Positions 1 through 8,941 are shown, counted from the first letter of the stretch. The stretch is DNA of 64,000 bases from CAYTBN01 sp964436045 (GCA_964436045.1 CAYTBN010000002.1:137490-201489), one strand, 5' to 3'. Made by a program: numbers and translations. Notes: generated from the sequence alone by a model not told the origin.

Positions 1-1
1 C

Positions 2-805
2 CAGCGCCCGCGCCCGCTGGCGGGCAAGACCATCGTGGTGGTGAGGGCCGAGGAGCGGCACTACCCGGACCTGGAGCGGCTGCGGGAGACCGGCGCACGT
101 GTGCTGGATGTGAGCGGGATCCGCTGTGTGGCGCGCCAGGGTGATCCGGCCGTGGACCGGATGTTCGAGGAGGCGCGCCGGGGGGACGTGATCCTGTTCA
201 CCAGCGCCCTGGCCGTGGAGTTCTTCTGGACGCCGTGGGCGGAGCGCTGGCCGGACGAGGGAATCCGTCCGCGTCCCACCTTCGTCGCGGCCTCCAGGGC
301 GCTGCTGTGGACCATGGAGCGGCGCGGGATGCCGGCCTCCTTCGCCCCCGAGGTGACCGGCGCAGGGCACGTGCTGTCCGCGTTGGCGGACAATGGAGTG
401 CCCGCAGGGACGGTGATCTGGCTGCCCCGTTCCACGGCCGCGGACGCGGAGCTCCCGGATGCCCTCGCGGACGCCGGCTACGAGCCGCGAGTCTCGAACC
501 TGTACGAGACCGTCGCGGTGCCCGTGCCAGCCGACGTCCGGACGGTGTTGGCCGAGGGGCGGGCAGACGCGGTGGTCTTCCTTTCGGGGACATGCGTCCG
601 TTCGGTGGTCGATTCGGTGCCCGAGATCGTCCGCGCTGACGGCCATCAGCCACTGGCAGCGACCATCGGTCCCAAGACCGCGGCGATCGCCGCCGAGGCC
701 GGTTTTGACTCTCCCCTCGTGCCGAGCCGGCCGTCGATGCCGGATCTGGTCGAGGCGATCATCGAACGACTCGGCAGCCAGGTGACGCGCCAGATGGTAC
801 CGTGA
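2..805 (+). CDS. hemD: Uroporphyrinogen-III synthase, 5'-truncated by window edge
   Basis: This enzyme closes and inverts ring D of hydroxymethylbilane to give uroporphyrinogen III in cytoplasmic tetrapyrrole synthesis. The frame is open from base 2. The run PLAGKTIVVVRAEE near base 14 is the usual beginning of the family, so about 265 residues, essentially the whole two-lobed domain, are present. Later pieces such as VVFLSGTCVRSVV and ATIGPKTAAIAAEAGF fit the C-terminal lobe. The Arg/Pro-rich residues just before the domain look like a linker, so the full protein may be a fusion, for example CobA-HemD; this cannot be settled here. The stop is TGA at 803-805. Confidence 0.85.
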   Translation, partial: QRPRPLAGKTIVVVRAEERHYPDLERLRETGARVLDVSGIRCVARQGDPAVDRMFEEARRGDVILFTSALAVEFFWTPWAERWPDEGIRPRPTFVAASRALLWTMERRGMPASFAPEVTGAGHVLSALADNGVPAGTVIWLPRSTAADAELPDALADAGYEPRVSNLYETVAVPVPADVRTVLAEGRADAVVFLSGTCVRSVVDSVPEIVRADGHQPLAATIGPKTAAIAAEAGFDSPLVPSRPSMPDLVEAIIERLGSQVTRQMVP

Positions 806-1059
806 CCGATGGACGACAATCGCACAGGTTCAGGTTGGCCCTACGGCAAATCAACCCCGGGGGGGGCCGTCCAACGGGCCGGGACCTCCCCGCGGCAGGT
901 CTCAAGCCCTTGACGGACGGCGATCGAATTGTGAGTTCTCCAGGTAGTTCAACCGACCGCGATCTGCACGGTGGTCTCCGGCCAGAGTGTGTGATCCGGG
1001 TGTCCTCTGCGTACCGTCACGTCGGGAAACCCGCGCTTGATCCGGTGGAGTGACCGATC
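806..1059. other. 254-base non-coding gap upstream of the Rrf2 gene
   Basis: No convincing gene is seen. A TTGACG box at 910-915 could be a -35 element, but no good -10 box lies at the right distance. An 83-codon frame from GTG 802 overlaps the hemD stop, but it has no protein-like composition and was rejected. As the leader of an IscR-like regulator it is the natural place for autoregulatory operators, but no palindrome was recognised. Confidence 0.5.
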
Positions 1060-1518
1060 ATGGATATCTCGTGCCGCGGACGTTACGCCACCCGGGCCAT
1101 GCTGGACCTGGCCGCGGCCGATCCGCATACACCACTCCCCCTGAGCAGGATCGCCGAACGCCAGGAGATCTCCCGCAAGTATCTCCAGCAGCTGATGTCG
1201 GAATTGCGCCGCGCCGGGCTGGTGCGCGTGGTCAAGGGTGTCAAGGGCGGCTTCCTGTTGGCCCGCGGGCCCGATGAGGTGACCGTCGGCGACATCCTGC
1301 GCGCGCTGGAGGGCGACCTGAGCGTCGTGGAATGCGTGCGCTACCAGGACCTCTGTCCCCGCAAGTCCGTCTGTTTGACCCACGACATCTGGGCTCGAGC
1401 GAGCCAGGTGCTGGAACGTTATTTCGATGCGATTTCGTTGGGCAAGATCCTCGCAGGAGAGGTGCCCATGGACCTCGGTGCGGAGACCTCGACACCCCCG
1501 CCGCCCTTGCGGAGCTGA
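1060..1518 (+). CDS. Rrf2 family transcriptional regulator, IscR-like
   Basis: A 152-residue DNA-binding regulator of the Rrf2/IscR family. The N-terminal winged helix (about residues 1-75) includes the family signature RKYLQQLMSELRRAGLV followed by the wing VKGVKGGFLLAR. Three cysteines, C92, C99 and C105, lie almost exactly where IscR has its [2Fe-2S] ligands (C92, C98, C104), so the protein probably senses iron-sulfur status or oxidative/nitrosative stress. The last 25 residues are a Pro-rich tail. No isc or suf genes are adjacent, so its targets are unknown. The ATG at 1060 is chosen because the family starts this close to the helix-turn-helix. Confidence 0.88.
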   Translation: MDISCRGRYATRAMLDLAAADPHTPLPLSRIAERQEISRKYLQQLMSELRRAGLVRVVKGVKGGFLLARGPDEVTVGDILRALEGDLSVVECVRYQDLCPRKSVCLTHDIWARASQVLERYFDAISLGKILAGEVPMDLGAETSTPPPPLRS

Positions 1519-1571
1519 TCCCGCGAACCCAACTGTCTCTTCTTTTTATGTGACAAGGCGGCACGGACCGC

Positions 1572-3272
1572 TCAGTGGTCCCCGAGGATGCCGTCGATCT
1601 CGAGATCGGTGTCGAACCACTGGTCGCGAGCGAACCCCAGATCCGCGGGGCGTTGCTGACTCCTCACCGCCGTCGCGTGGCGCGAGTTGTAGGCGCCGAT
1701 CTTCTGTCGGCACCGTCGCCAGCGCTCCTCCCGTTGCGGTCCCGAGGCCAGCGCCTCGACGACCTCGATTTCGTTCATCAGATCGCGGGTCTCGCCGATC
1801 AGACCCGCTAGGCGCTCGCCGAGCACCGCTGGCAACACGCCCCGCTCCACCTTGATCCGCGTCAGTCGCTCGACGGCCCGGTAGGAGACCCGGACCAGGG
1901 TTGACCGGTCCATCGCGTCGGTCTCGTAGTTCAACCGGCCGCGCCAGCTGGGCGCGAGCAGGGCAGCGCGGTGGTCCTCCAGTGTGCGGTGGTGTAGCGA
2001 ATATCCCCAGCGTTCCGGGTCCTCGAAGATGTCGCTCCCGGGATCGAGGAACGGCAACATCGGACAGAGGAAGGGCACCACCCGCCCGCTGGGGAAACGG
2101 GCGAGCAGTGTTTCGCAGTAGTCCACGGTCTCGTCCACCGACCGCTCGGTCTGTCCGGGCAGGCCGATCATGAAGTAGACCTCGACGCTGCGGACATGCG
2201 CCTCCAGCGCCCCGATCCAGTGCTCCATCTCCTCCATCGTGTAGGCGCCGCGCCCACCTCGCCGGGCGATTTCCGGATCATGGCTGTCCGGGGACAGCTC
2301 CATCACGACCCGCCGCCCGGCGATCATCCGACGCGCCCGTTCCACGTCCGGCAGCCGGCGGATCGAGTAGTGGACCGCGCCGATTCCGGATCGGGACATA
2401 CCCGCGAGCGCGGCCTCGAGGGGGCCGTCCTCCTCGTGGAAAAAATCGATCAGTGTCGCCGTGTGGGCCCGGCGGCGCCCTGGCTCGCCCGTGAGCGAGA
2501 GGCAGCTGAGCTCCTCGCGGAGCACGGGCCCAGGTTTGAGAGCCTCGCCCCGCAGGCCGAATAGGCGTCGGCTGGCAGCCGCGCTCCCGCCGCACCAGCG
2601 GCAGCCGTACCGACAGCCAGCCTGGGGGATGGTGATGTGGTAGGGCGTGCGCCGCGCATCTCCGCCGAACACGCGCCCCCAGTCCACTGGCACGTCGTAG
2701 TCCGGCGGCTGAGCGGGTGGAGGATTCCTCCGCGGGGCGCCGTCGTGTTGCCACACCAGCCCCGGGACCGCGGCGCGATCCGACGGGGCCCGTCCGGCCC
2801 GGAGCAGCTGGGTCACGGCGCCGAGGGTGTTGTACCCGGGCTGCACCAGGTCGACCTCCGGCCGCGCCACCAACTCGTCCGCGAAGTAGCTGGCGCTGTG
2901 ACCCCCGAGCAGGATCTCCGCCCGCGGGTGGATCTCGCGGATGAGCGACGCGACGGCGAGGGAGCCGTGGGCGTGGGCCAGCCAGTGCAGATCGAGGCCG
3001 AAGATCGGGCTGTCGAGCCGCGAGAGGAAGTCGGTCACGTCGAAGCCCGGATCCCGCAACATCCGAGAGGCCAGGTTGAACCAGCCGACGGCGTGGCCCT
3101 GCCGGGCCAGGTGATCCCGCAACGCCAGCATCCCCACCGGGGGCATCTCGAAGATCGGGCTGACGTGAACGCTGTCCGAGTTACCCAGGTAGGCGAACAG
3201 CACATCGTCGCGCCCACGGAAGTCGTGGACACTGGGGGCGTGCAGCAGCACGATGTCGAAACGGTGCCTCAT
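1572..3272 (-). CDS. B12-binding-domain radical SAM protein
   Basis: A 566-residue radical SAM enzyme. The N-terminal 200 residues look like a cobalamin-binding Rossmann fold, with a DLH motif at 94-96 and LLGGHSASYF near 121-130. The radical SAM cluster motif is C220-x3-C224-x2-C227, in TIPQAGCRYGCRWCGG. The substrate is unknown; family members catalyse methylations, ring formations or other radical rearrangements. The gene is divergent from the carrier/condensation/adenylation genes, so it may act on a product of that set. The start at 3272 follows GGAAGGGG. A longer frame to 3488 adds an Arg-rich stretch overlapping the carrier gene and was rejected. Confidence 0.85.
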   Translation of the reverse strand: MRHRFDIVLLHAPSVHDFRGRDDVLFAYLGNSDSVHVSPIFEMPPVGMLALRDHLARQGHAVGWFNLASRMLRDPGFDVTDFLSRLDSPIFGLDLHWLAHAHGSLAVASLIREIHPRAEILLGGHSASYFADELVARPEVDLVQPGYNTLGAVTQLLRAGRAPSDRAAVPGLVWQHDGAPRRNPPPAQPPDYDVPVDWGRVFGGDARRTPYHITIPQAGCRYGCRWCGGSAAASRRLFGLRGEALKPGPVLREELSCLSLTGEPGRRRAHTATLIDFFHEEDGPLEAALAGMSRSGIGAVHYSIRRLPDVERARRMIAGRRVVMELSPDSHDPEIARRGGRGAYTMEEMEHWIGALEAHVRSVEVYFMIGLPGQTERSVDETVDYCETLLARFPSGRVVPFLCPMLPFLDPGSDIFEDPERWGYSLHHRTLEDHRAALLAPSWRGRLNYETDAMDRSTLVRVSYRAVERLTRIKVERGVLPAVLGERLAGLIGETRDLMNEIEVVEALASGPQREERWRRCRQKIGAYNSRHATAVRSQQRPADLGFARDQWFDTDLEIDGILGDH

Positions 3273-3310
3273 CGGCTCGCCGGGCCCCTTCCAAGGGTGT
3301 CGGCGGCAGA

Positions 3311-3339
3311 TTGCCACAACCGTCCCCAGCTGGTACAGG
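3311..3339 (+). promoter_or_regulatory. Candidate promoter for the carrier-protein operon
   Basis: TTGCCA at 3311-3316, a 17-base spacer and TACAGG at 3334-3339 form a sigma70-like promoter in the divergent gap. The predicted transcript start is about 58 bases before the carrier-protein ATG. Confidence 0.45.
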
Positions 3340-3403
3340 GTTCTGGGCGGCACGGCTGGTGGGCCGAGGACGACCCACCGGGTAGACAGCAGCGGAGATC
3401 GGC

Positions 3404-3652
3404 ATGGACGCGGTCGGTATCGAAAAGGCACTTCGCGGGCAGATCGTCGAAGACCTGTTCTTCGGCGACGCTGGCGTGGAGATCGCAAGTGACGCGGATC
3501 TCTTCGAACTCGGTGTCGATTCGCTGGGGGTCAATCGGCTGGTGGTGTTCATCGAGCGACGGTTCAGGGTCCGGGTGGGGGACGACGAGATCGTGGCGGA
3601 TAACTTCCGCACGCTCGGGGCGCTGGTGGCGCTGGTGCAGCGGCATCGATGA
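3404..3652 (+). CDS. Acyl/peptidyl carrier protein
   Basis: An 82-residue free-standing carrier protein. The phosphopantetheine attachment motif is FELGVDSLGVNRL, with S40 as the modified serine, and the predicted four-helix bundle has the usual length. It is probably the carrier on which the adenylation enzyme encoded two genes downstream loads its substrate. The start is preceded by a GGAG ribosome-binding site. The stop overlaps the next start by 4 bases (ATGA), so translation is coupled to the condensation-like gene. Confidence 0.85.
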   Translation: MDAVGIEKALRGQIVEDLFFGDAGVEIASDADLFELGVDSLGVNRLVVFIERRFRVRVGDDEIVADNFRTLGALVALVQRHR

Positions 3653-4929
3653 GGGCCCGCTTCCCGGTCGGTCCGGGGGACCTGTATCACCTGTTCATGG
3701 ACCGGCGGATGCGCGGCCGCGGGGGACGCGGCAACGGCTCTCAGATCCTCTTCGAGCTCGCGGGTGAGGTGGATCCCGCCGCCCTCCGGGAGCGGCTGGA
3801 TGCCCTGCTGACCAGCTGCCCCGTACTCGGTGCTGGCCTACGGAGCTGGCCGGCCCATTCCTGGGAGGTCGTCCCCGGCCACCGTATCCCGCTGATCGTG
3901 GACCTGGAGGGCGGAGACGCCGAAGAGCTGTTCGACCGGCACTACGCGCGGCCCTTCCCGCCACCGGACCAACCGAGCCTCGAGGTGGTGCTGGCGGCAG
4001 AGGCCGACCGCTCGTTGCTCCTCCTGCGCTGGCTCCATCCGCTGATGGACGCACCCGGCGCGATGCAGCTGGTCCGGATCCTCGACGGCGACGACCCGAC
4101 CCGGTACCGCCTCCACGACGAGCCCCCCAGCCTGGCCCGCCGCGCTCGAGGCGGCCCGCGCTGGCGGCTCGTGGTGGCCGTCCACAACTTCCTGCTGCGC
4201 TACCTGGCCCGGTCGATCCCGGCGCCCAGACAGCGATCGCTCCCGGCCCGGGAGGTCACGCCCCGGGTGCTCTGGCACACCTTCGACAGGGAGCAGACCC
4301 GGCGGATCGACGCACGGGTCGAGGAACTGGCAGGGCCGCTGCAGGCCAACCACGCCTACCTGGCGGTCGCCTTCCTGGCCACGCGGGAGGTCCTGGACGC
4401 CGGCCGAGGGTCACGGCTGCTGATCCCGTGCCCGGTGAACCTGAGGCCAAGGGCGTGGCGCGGGCCCGTCTTCGCCAACTACTTCACCAGTGTCCTGGTT
4501 CAGCTGTCGGCTCGCAAGCTGGAGTCCCAGGCGACCGCCGTCGCGGCGGTGCGCGAGGCGTTCCGGCGGGCGCTTCGACGCAGGGAAGAGGCAGCCACCT
4601 TCTGGATGATGAGCCTGGCGCGCTGGCTGCCCCACCCTCTGTACTCGCTGCTGATGCTGGGGCCGACCGCGCGCGATCCGGCGAGCGTGTACTACAGTAA
4701 CGTGACCCTCGACGCGGGACGCGACGGGCGACTGCTGGGGCTCGAGGTACGGCGCTGCCTGGCGGCCAGCCACGTGTTACGCCCGCCCGGCGCTGCGCTG
4801 GTGTTCAGTCGCTTCGCGGATCGGCTGACCGTGGCGGTTCCGCACAACGGATTCGATCGGGCGCCAGCGCTGCTCGCGCAGACGGTGGCCCGGCTGGAAG
4901 GCGAGACCGAACATGAGGCTGCTGGCTGA
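3649..4929 (+). CDS. Condensation-domain-like acyltransferase
   Basis: A 426-residue protein with the two-lobed chloramphenicol-acetyltransferase/NRPS-condensation fold. The active-site region reads RWLHPLMDAPGAM: H130 fits the catalytic second histidine of HHxxxDG and D134 the structural aspartate, but the first His is Leu and the Gly is Ala. It could join a carrier-bound aminoacyl or acyl group to an amine or alcohol acceptor. The C-terminal half contains the usual latch-like segment (SVYYSNVTLDAG). It is coupled to the carrier gene by 4 bases and to the adenylation gene by a 17-base overlap, which argues for a three-protein assembly. A wax-ester/PapA-like transferase is an alternative. Confidence 0.75.
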   Translation: MRARFPVGPGDLYHLFMDRRMRGRGGRGNGSQILFELAGEVDPAALRERLDALLTSCPVLGAGLRSWPAHSWEVVPGHRIPLIVDLEGGDAEELFDRHYARPFPPPDQPSLEVVLAAEADRSLLLLRWLHPLMDAPGAMQLVRILDGDDPTRYRLHDEPPSLARRARGGPRWRLVVAVHNFLLRYLARSIPAPRQRSLPAREVTPRVLWHTFDREQTRRIDARVEELAGPLQANHAYLAVAFLATREVLDAGRGSRLLIPCPVNLRPRAWRGPVFANYFTSVLVQLSARKLESQATAVAAVREAFRRALRRREEAATFWMMSLARWLPHPLYSLLMLGPTARDPASVYYSNVTLDAGRDGRLLGLEVRRCLAASHVLRPPGAALVFSRFADRLTVAVPHNGFDRAPALLAQTVARLEGETEHEAAG

Positions 4930-6490
4930 GATCGACGAGCAGACGGCAGACGCCCCGGCCGTCGACTTCGAGGGCGCGCTGGTCACCTACGACGTCCTGC
5001 GGAGCCGGGCGGCGGCGCTGGCGGCCGAGATCCGCCGGCGCGGCGAGGACGGCGGCGGACGGGTGGCCCTGCTCCTGCCCCACGGCGCCTGGGAGCCCTC
5101 GGCCTTGCTCGCGGTCTGGGCTGCGGGGGCCGTGGCGGTGCCCCTGGATCTGCACTGGCCCATCGAGCGAATCCGGGAGATCCTGTCCCGTTGCGATGCC
5201 GGCATGTTGGTGGCCACCGGTCAGCGCGGTGCGTCGTTGGCGTCGGCCCTCGGCGAGCCATGGTCCGAACGGACCCTGCTGATCGACGCGCCGGTCGGCT
5301 GGAGCGGTCCACGGTACGAGGCGCTGGCCGAGGACGACCGCCCCCTGGCGGCCTCCGGGGCCCGCACCGACGACGTGGCCTCGATCCTGTTCACCTCCGG
5401 ATCGACCGGATCCTCCAAGGGTGTGACGCTGACCCGGGCCAACGTCGACGTGTTCGCGGTTCATTGGGCCGGGGAACTCGGGCTGGCGCGTGGCGACCGG
5501 GTGGCCCACGCCTCCGACCTGGCCTTCGACCTGTCCCTGCTGGAGATCGGCGCCACGCTGGCGGGTGGTGGCACGGTGGTCCCCGTACCCGAGGCCCAGC
5601 TGGGGTTTCCTGCGGAGCTGGCGTCCTGGGTCATCCGCAGGGAGGTGTCGGTGTGGTACTCGGTACCCTCCTTGCTCGTGGGGATGGTCCGGGGAGGGCT
5701 GGCCGAGGCCGAGCCCGGCCACCGGCTTCGCGTCCTGCTCTACGCGGGGGAGCGGATGGGGGGCTTCGAGGCGCTAATGGTCCGTCAGGCGTTCCCCCGC
5801 GTGCGCTTCCTCAACCTCTTCGGGCCCACCGAGACCAACGTCTCGTGCGCCTACGAGATCCCTGCGACCTTCGACGGCGGCGAGGTGCCCATCGGGTGGC
5901 CTTGCCCGTACGTGGATCTGCGGCTGGTGGACGACTCGGATCGGGAGGCTGACGAGGGGGAGATCGTGGTGGCGGGCGGTACGGTGATGGCCGGCTACTG
6001 GGCGGAGAGCCGCCGGGAGCAGTGGCTCGAGATCGAGGCGCGACCCTACCTGCGGACCGGCGACCGGGCCAGGAGGGGGCCCGGGGGTGAATTGCAGTTC
6101 CTCGGCCGCCTCGACCGGATGGTCAAGGTGAGCGGCTACCGGATCGAGCCCGAGGAGGTCGAGGCGGCCCTGCTGGCTGTCGGCGGGGTGGGGGACGCCG
6201 CCGTCGTGGCCGTGCACGATGCCCGCGAGCACCCGGTACTTGCGGCGGTGGTGAGCCCCACCGCGGGCCGCCCGTTCGACGTGGAGGGCACGGGCCGGGC
6301 GTTGTCCCTTCGCCTGCCCGCCTACGCCGTACCGAGGCTGTTCGTGACCACCGCGGAGATGCCACGGACCTCACGGGGAAAGGTCGACGGGGCCCGGGTC
6401 CGGCTGCTGGCCCAGGGGGAACTGGACCGGCTGGCGGAAGCCGCGGCTGGAGGCCCGCCCTCGCTCACAGACCCAGAAAACGAGCGATGA
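4913..6490 (+). CDS. Adenylation enzyme (NRPS A-domain type)
   Basis: A 525-residue stand-alone adenylation protein that should activate an acid with ATP and load it onto the carrier protein. Core motifs run in order: TSGSTGSSKGVTLTRAN (ATP loop), FDLSLLEIG, NLFGPTETNVS, YLRTGDRARRG, RMVKVSGYRIEPEEVEAAL (hinge), and SRGKVDG with the catalytic lysine near the end. D206 in FDLS matches the aspartate that binds the alpha-amino group in amino-acid-activating domains, so an amino acid is the likely substrate. The specific residue cannot be read safely. The gene ends in a 26-base convergent overlap with the acyl-CoA dehydrogenase gene. Confidence 0.87.
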   Translation: MRLLAEIDEQTADAPAVDFEGALVTYDVLRSRAAALAAEIRRRGEDGGGRVALLLPHGAWEPSALLAVWAAGAVAVPLDLHWPIERIREILSRCDAGMLVATGQRGASLASALGEPWSERTLLIDAPVGWSGPRYEALAEDDRPLAASGARTDDVASILFTSGSTGSSKGVTLTRANVDVFAVHWAGELGLARGDRVAHASDLAFDLSLLEIGATLAGGGTVVPVPEAQLGFPAELASWVIRREVSVWYSVPSLLVGMVRGGLAEAEPGHRLRVLLYAGERMGGFEALMVRQAFPRVRFLNLFGPTETNVSCAYEIPATFDGGEVPIGWPCPYVDLRLVDDSDREADEGEIVVAGGTVMAGYWAESRREQWLEIEARPYLRTGDRARRGPGGELQFLGRLDRMVKVSGYRIEPEEVEAALLAVGGVGDAAVVAVHDAREHPVLAAVVSPTAGRPFDVEGTGRALSLRLPAYAVPRLFVTTAEMPRTSRGKVDGARVRLLAQGELDRLAEAAAGGPPSLTDPENER

Positions 6491-7595
6491 TGACGCGCTG
6501 GATCTCGGAGGTCCCGGAGAACAGGGTCCCGGCGGGTGCGTCGCGCAGGTCGCGGGCTTCATCGCTGTCCGCCAGGTAGCCCGTCCCACCGTGGATCTGC
6601 ATGGCGTCGAGGCTCGAACTGACGAACGCCTCCGAGATGTGGAGCTTGGCCTGGGAGGACTCCAGCGGGGCGCGGCCGCCATCGTGCTTCAGCGAGGCCA
6701 CCTGGTAGAGCAACAGCCGGCCCACGTCCAGCCGCATCCGCATGTCGACGATCCGGTTTGCCACCGACTGGAAGCGGCCGATGGGCTGGCCGAACTGGCG
6801 CCGCTGGCGAGCCCGCCTCACCGCCCGGTCGAGTTGCCGCTGCATGGCGCCGAGCACCGGGGCGAAGATGCAGGACCGCTCCCATTCCAGTGCGGTGGCG
6901 AACTGGGCCATGCCCGCGCCAGCACGCCCCAGGAGCTGATCCCGCCCCACCCGGCATCCCTCGAGTCGGACCTCGCCCATCGGCGCCCCGGTCAGTCCCA
7001 GCTTGGGCTGATCGGTCACCGTCAACCCGGGCGTGTCTGCGGGCAGGAGCACCGCGGACAGTGCGTCGTCGCCGGCCGCCGGATCCCTCCCGTAGACCAG
7101 GAACAGCCCCGCCCGGGACGCTCCGGTGATGAAGTGCTTGTGACCGTCGACGAGCAGGCCACCGCCGTCCTCCGCGATGGTGGTGGTCATCCCGTGCACG
7201 TCGCTGCCAGCGTCGGGCTCGGTGATGCAGTGCGCGCCCACCATGTCCCCCGCCAGCAGCGGGGGGAGCCACGCCGCGCGTTGTTCGTCGCTGCCCAGGG
7301 TGGCCAGCGGCAGCACCGTGCCCCACAGGTGGGCGTTGAGGGCGATCAGGAACCCCAGGTCGGTACAGCCCGTCCCGAGGCCCTCCATCGCCAGCACCGT
7401 GTCCAGCGCGCCCCTGCCGCCACCGCCCATCTCCGGGCTCACGTTCGGTCCCAGCAGCCCCCGCTCCCCGCACCACCGCCAGGCGTCGGCGGGTAGGGGG
7501 CCCTCGAGTCGCTGGAGGAGCTCGGACAGCTCGCGGCCGACCTCGGAATGCCGGTCACGTAGCTCGATCTGCGAAGGGGTCAGCGCGAACGACAT
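6465..7595 (-). CDS. Acyl-CoA/acyl-carrier dehydrogenase
   Basis: A 376-residue flavoprotein of the acyl-CoA dehydrogenase family. Visible signatures are HCITEPDAGSDVHG (flavin loop), RRQFGQPIGRFQ and QIHGGTGYLADSDEARDLRDA. The usual C-terminal catalytic Glu (YEGT) is replaced in LFSGTSEIQR. E239 in TALEWERS sits where isovaleryl-CoA dehydrogenase has its base, so the enzyme is probably active with the alternative catalytic position. Its place beside carrier and adenylation genes suggests it desaturates a carrier-bound aminoacyl or acyl chain. The start follows a GAGG site, and a good promoter lies just upstream. Confidence 0.85.
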   Translation of the reverse strand: MSFALTPSQIELRDRHSEVGRELSELLQRLEGPLPADAWRWCGERGLLGPNVSPEMGGGGRGALDTVLAMEGLGTGCTDLGFLIALNAHLWGTVLPLATLGSDEQRAAWLPPLLAGDMVGAHCITEPDAGSDVHGMTTTIAEDGGGLLVDGHKHFITGASRAGLFLVYGRDPAAGDDALSAVLLPADTPGLTVTDQPKLGLTGAPMGEVRLEGCRVGRDQLLGRAGAGMAQFATALEWERSCIFAPVLGAMQRQLDRAVRRARQRRQFGQPIGRFQSVANRIVDMRMRLDVGRLLLYQVASLKHDGGRAPLESSQAKLHISEAFVSSSLDAMQIHGGTGYLADSDEARDLRDAPAGTLFSGTSEIQRVIIARFLGL

Positions 7596-7630
7596 GGGCT
7601 ACCTCGTGGCGGGTTGGCGCGACAGGGGGT

Positions 7631-7659
7631 ATTATCGGGGCCGAAGTGGCCGGGTGCAA
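7631..7659 (-). promoter_or_regulatory. Candidate promoter for the acyl-CoA dehydrogenase gene
   Basis: On the minus strand, TTGCAC (7659-7654), a 17-base spacer and GATAAT (7636-7631) form a sigma70-like promoter. The predicted start site lies about 30 bases before the ATG at 7595. Confidence 0.5.
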
Positions 7660-7732
7660 CGCGATGCGTGGCATGTACGACGTCGGATTGCTACCATGAC
7701 GCGCCCTGTAGCGGGCAGGATGCTACAAAGAC

Positions 7733-8941
7733 GTGAGCCTTGCGTACCCGTTCATGTTCGCCCACTGGGCCGTGTGCTCGACGGGTCTGATCGCCTCGCT
7801 GACGTTGACCGTACTTCTGCTGTGGCTGCGGCCCGCCCGATCTCCGGCACCCGCCGCGGGGTGGCCGGCGTTGACGATCCTCAAACCGTTCGACGGCAAC
7901 GACGACGGCTTGGCCGACAACCTCTGGACCTACCTCACCGCCCGCTATCCGGCGCCCCGGCAGGTGCTCCTGTGCACCGACCGCGACAACACCGGGGGCA
8001 TCGCGGCCGCCCAACGGGTGCTGGCGAGGCTCGCGGATCGGCCGATCCCGGACGTGGACGTGTCGCTGCTCCTGTCGTCGGAAGGCGAGGTGGCGCCAGC
8101 CAATCGCAAGATCTGGCACATGCAACGCGGGTTCGAGGCCGCCCGTCACGCGGTCATCGTCAGCGGCGACAGCGCGACCCGGCTCGAGGACACGACGCTG
8201 ATGGAGCTGGTGGCGGTTCTGATGGCCCACCCACGGACCGGGCTTTCCTGGGCTCCCTACACGGCTGACGGCGTGGGTGGCCTCGGCTCACGACTGGCAC
8301 GGCTGGCGCTGTCCGCCAGTTCCCTCAACTTCTTCATCGTCGCGCTGCTGCACCGCCTGCTGCGCCGCGGAGCATTCTCGGCCGGCGGGTTGTTCGCCAT
8401 CCGCCGCGAGGCCCTGGACGAGGTCGGCGGCTTCGCCCCGTTCGCCAGCGTGCTGGCCGAGGACATCCACCTGGCGCGCCACCTCGACGAACGGGGCTGG
8501 CGGGTGGCCATCTCGCCGATGCCCGTCGTCCAGCACCCAGGCCGGGCGTCGCTGGCGGTCTTTTACCGCCGGATGGTCCGCTGGACCTTCATCATGTGGC
8601 GCTACAAGGACCCGCTGCGGATCCACGTGCCGATGGTCCTGTGCACGCTGCCGCTCTCGCTGATCACGTTGCCTTTGGCAAGCCTGGGCTACCCCGACCA
8701 CGCGTTGCGATTCGCCGTGCTGACGGCCGCCTTGTGGGTCTCCCGCTGGGTTTACGGGCTGGTGCTGTTGACCTCGGTGGGGCGCCGGGCTCCCACGGCC
8801 GACGTTCTGTGGGGCACGCCGCTGATGGAGCTGATCCTGCTGCTGGCCTATTTCCGTTCGCTGTTCATGCGCACGGTACGCTGGCGATCCCAGCGGTTGG
8901 CCGTGGAGGAGGGCGGCGAGATGACCCCCGCCGACCGCTGA
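7733..8941 (+). CDS. GT21-like membrane glycosyltransferase (HpnI/ceramide glucosyltransferase type)
   Basis: A 402-residue membrane glycosyltransferase resembling ceramide glucosyltransferase and the hopanoid enzyme HpnI. There is one N-terminal membrane helix (about residues 8-32), a GT-A catalytic domain and two or three C-terminal helices (about 300-375). The D1 region is ILKPFDGNDDG, the nucleotide-sugar Asp lies in IVSGDSATRL, the general base region is SVLAEDIHLARHL, and the processive-type motif is YRRMVRW. It likely transfers a sugar to a lipid at the cytoplasmic membrane. No other hopanoid genes are nearby, so the acceptor is unknown. The start is a GTG with a weak ribosome-binding site. 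Confidence 0.8.
   Translation: MSLAYPFMFAHWAVCSTGLIASLTLTVLLLWLRPARSPAPAAGWPALTILKPFDGNDDGLADNLWTYLTARYPAPRQVLLCTDRDNTGGIAAAQRVLARLADRPIPDVDVSLLLSSEGEVAPANRKIWHMQRGFEAARHAVIVSGDSATRLEDTTLMELVAVLMAHPRTGLSWAPYTADGVGGLGSRLARLALSASSLNFFIVALLHRLLRRGAFSAGGLFAIRREALDEVGGFAPFASVLAEDIHLARHLDERGWRVAISPMPVVQHPGRASLAVFYRRMVRWTFIMWRYKDPLRIHVPMVLCTLPLSLITLPLASLGYPDHALRFAVLTAALWVSRWVYGLVLLTSVGRRAPTADVLWGTPLMELILLLAYFRSLFMRTVRWRSQRLAVEEGGEMTPADR

Noticed and set aside
802..1053. 83-codon frame overlapping the hemD stop by four bases
   Set aside because: Its composition is not protein-like, it has no family resemblance, and it fills the regulator's leader.
1519..1571. T-rich stretch after the Rrf2 gene as a rho-independent terminator
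   Set aside because: There is a short T-run but no stable stem directly before it.
3273..3488. N-terminal extension of the radical SAM gene
   Set aside because: It is Arg-rich and overlaps the carrier-protein gene, and a good ribosome-binding site lies at the internal ATG 3272.
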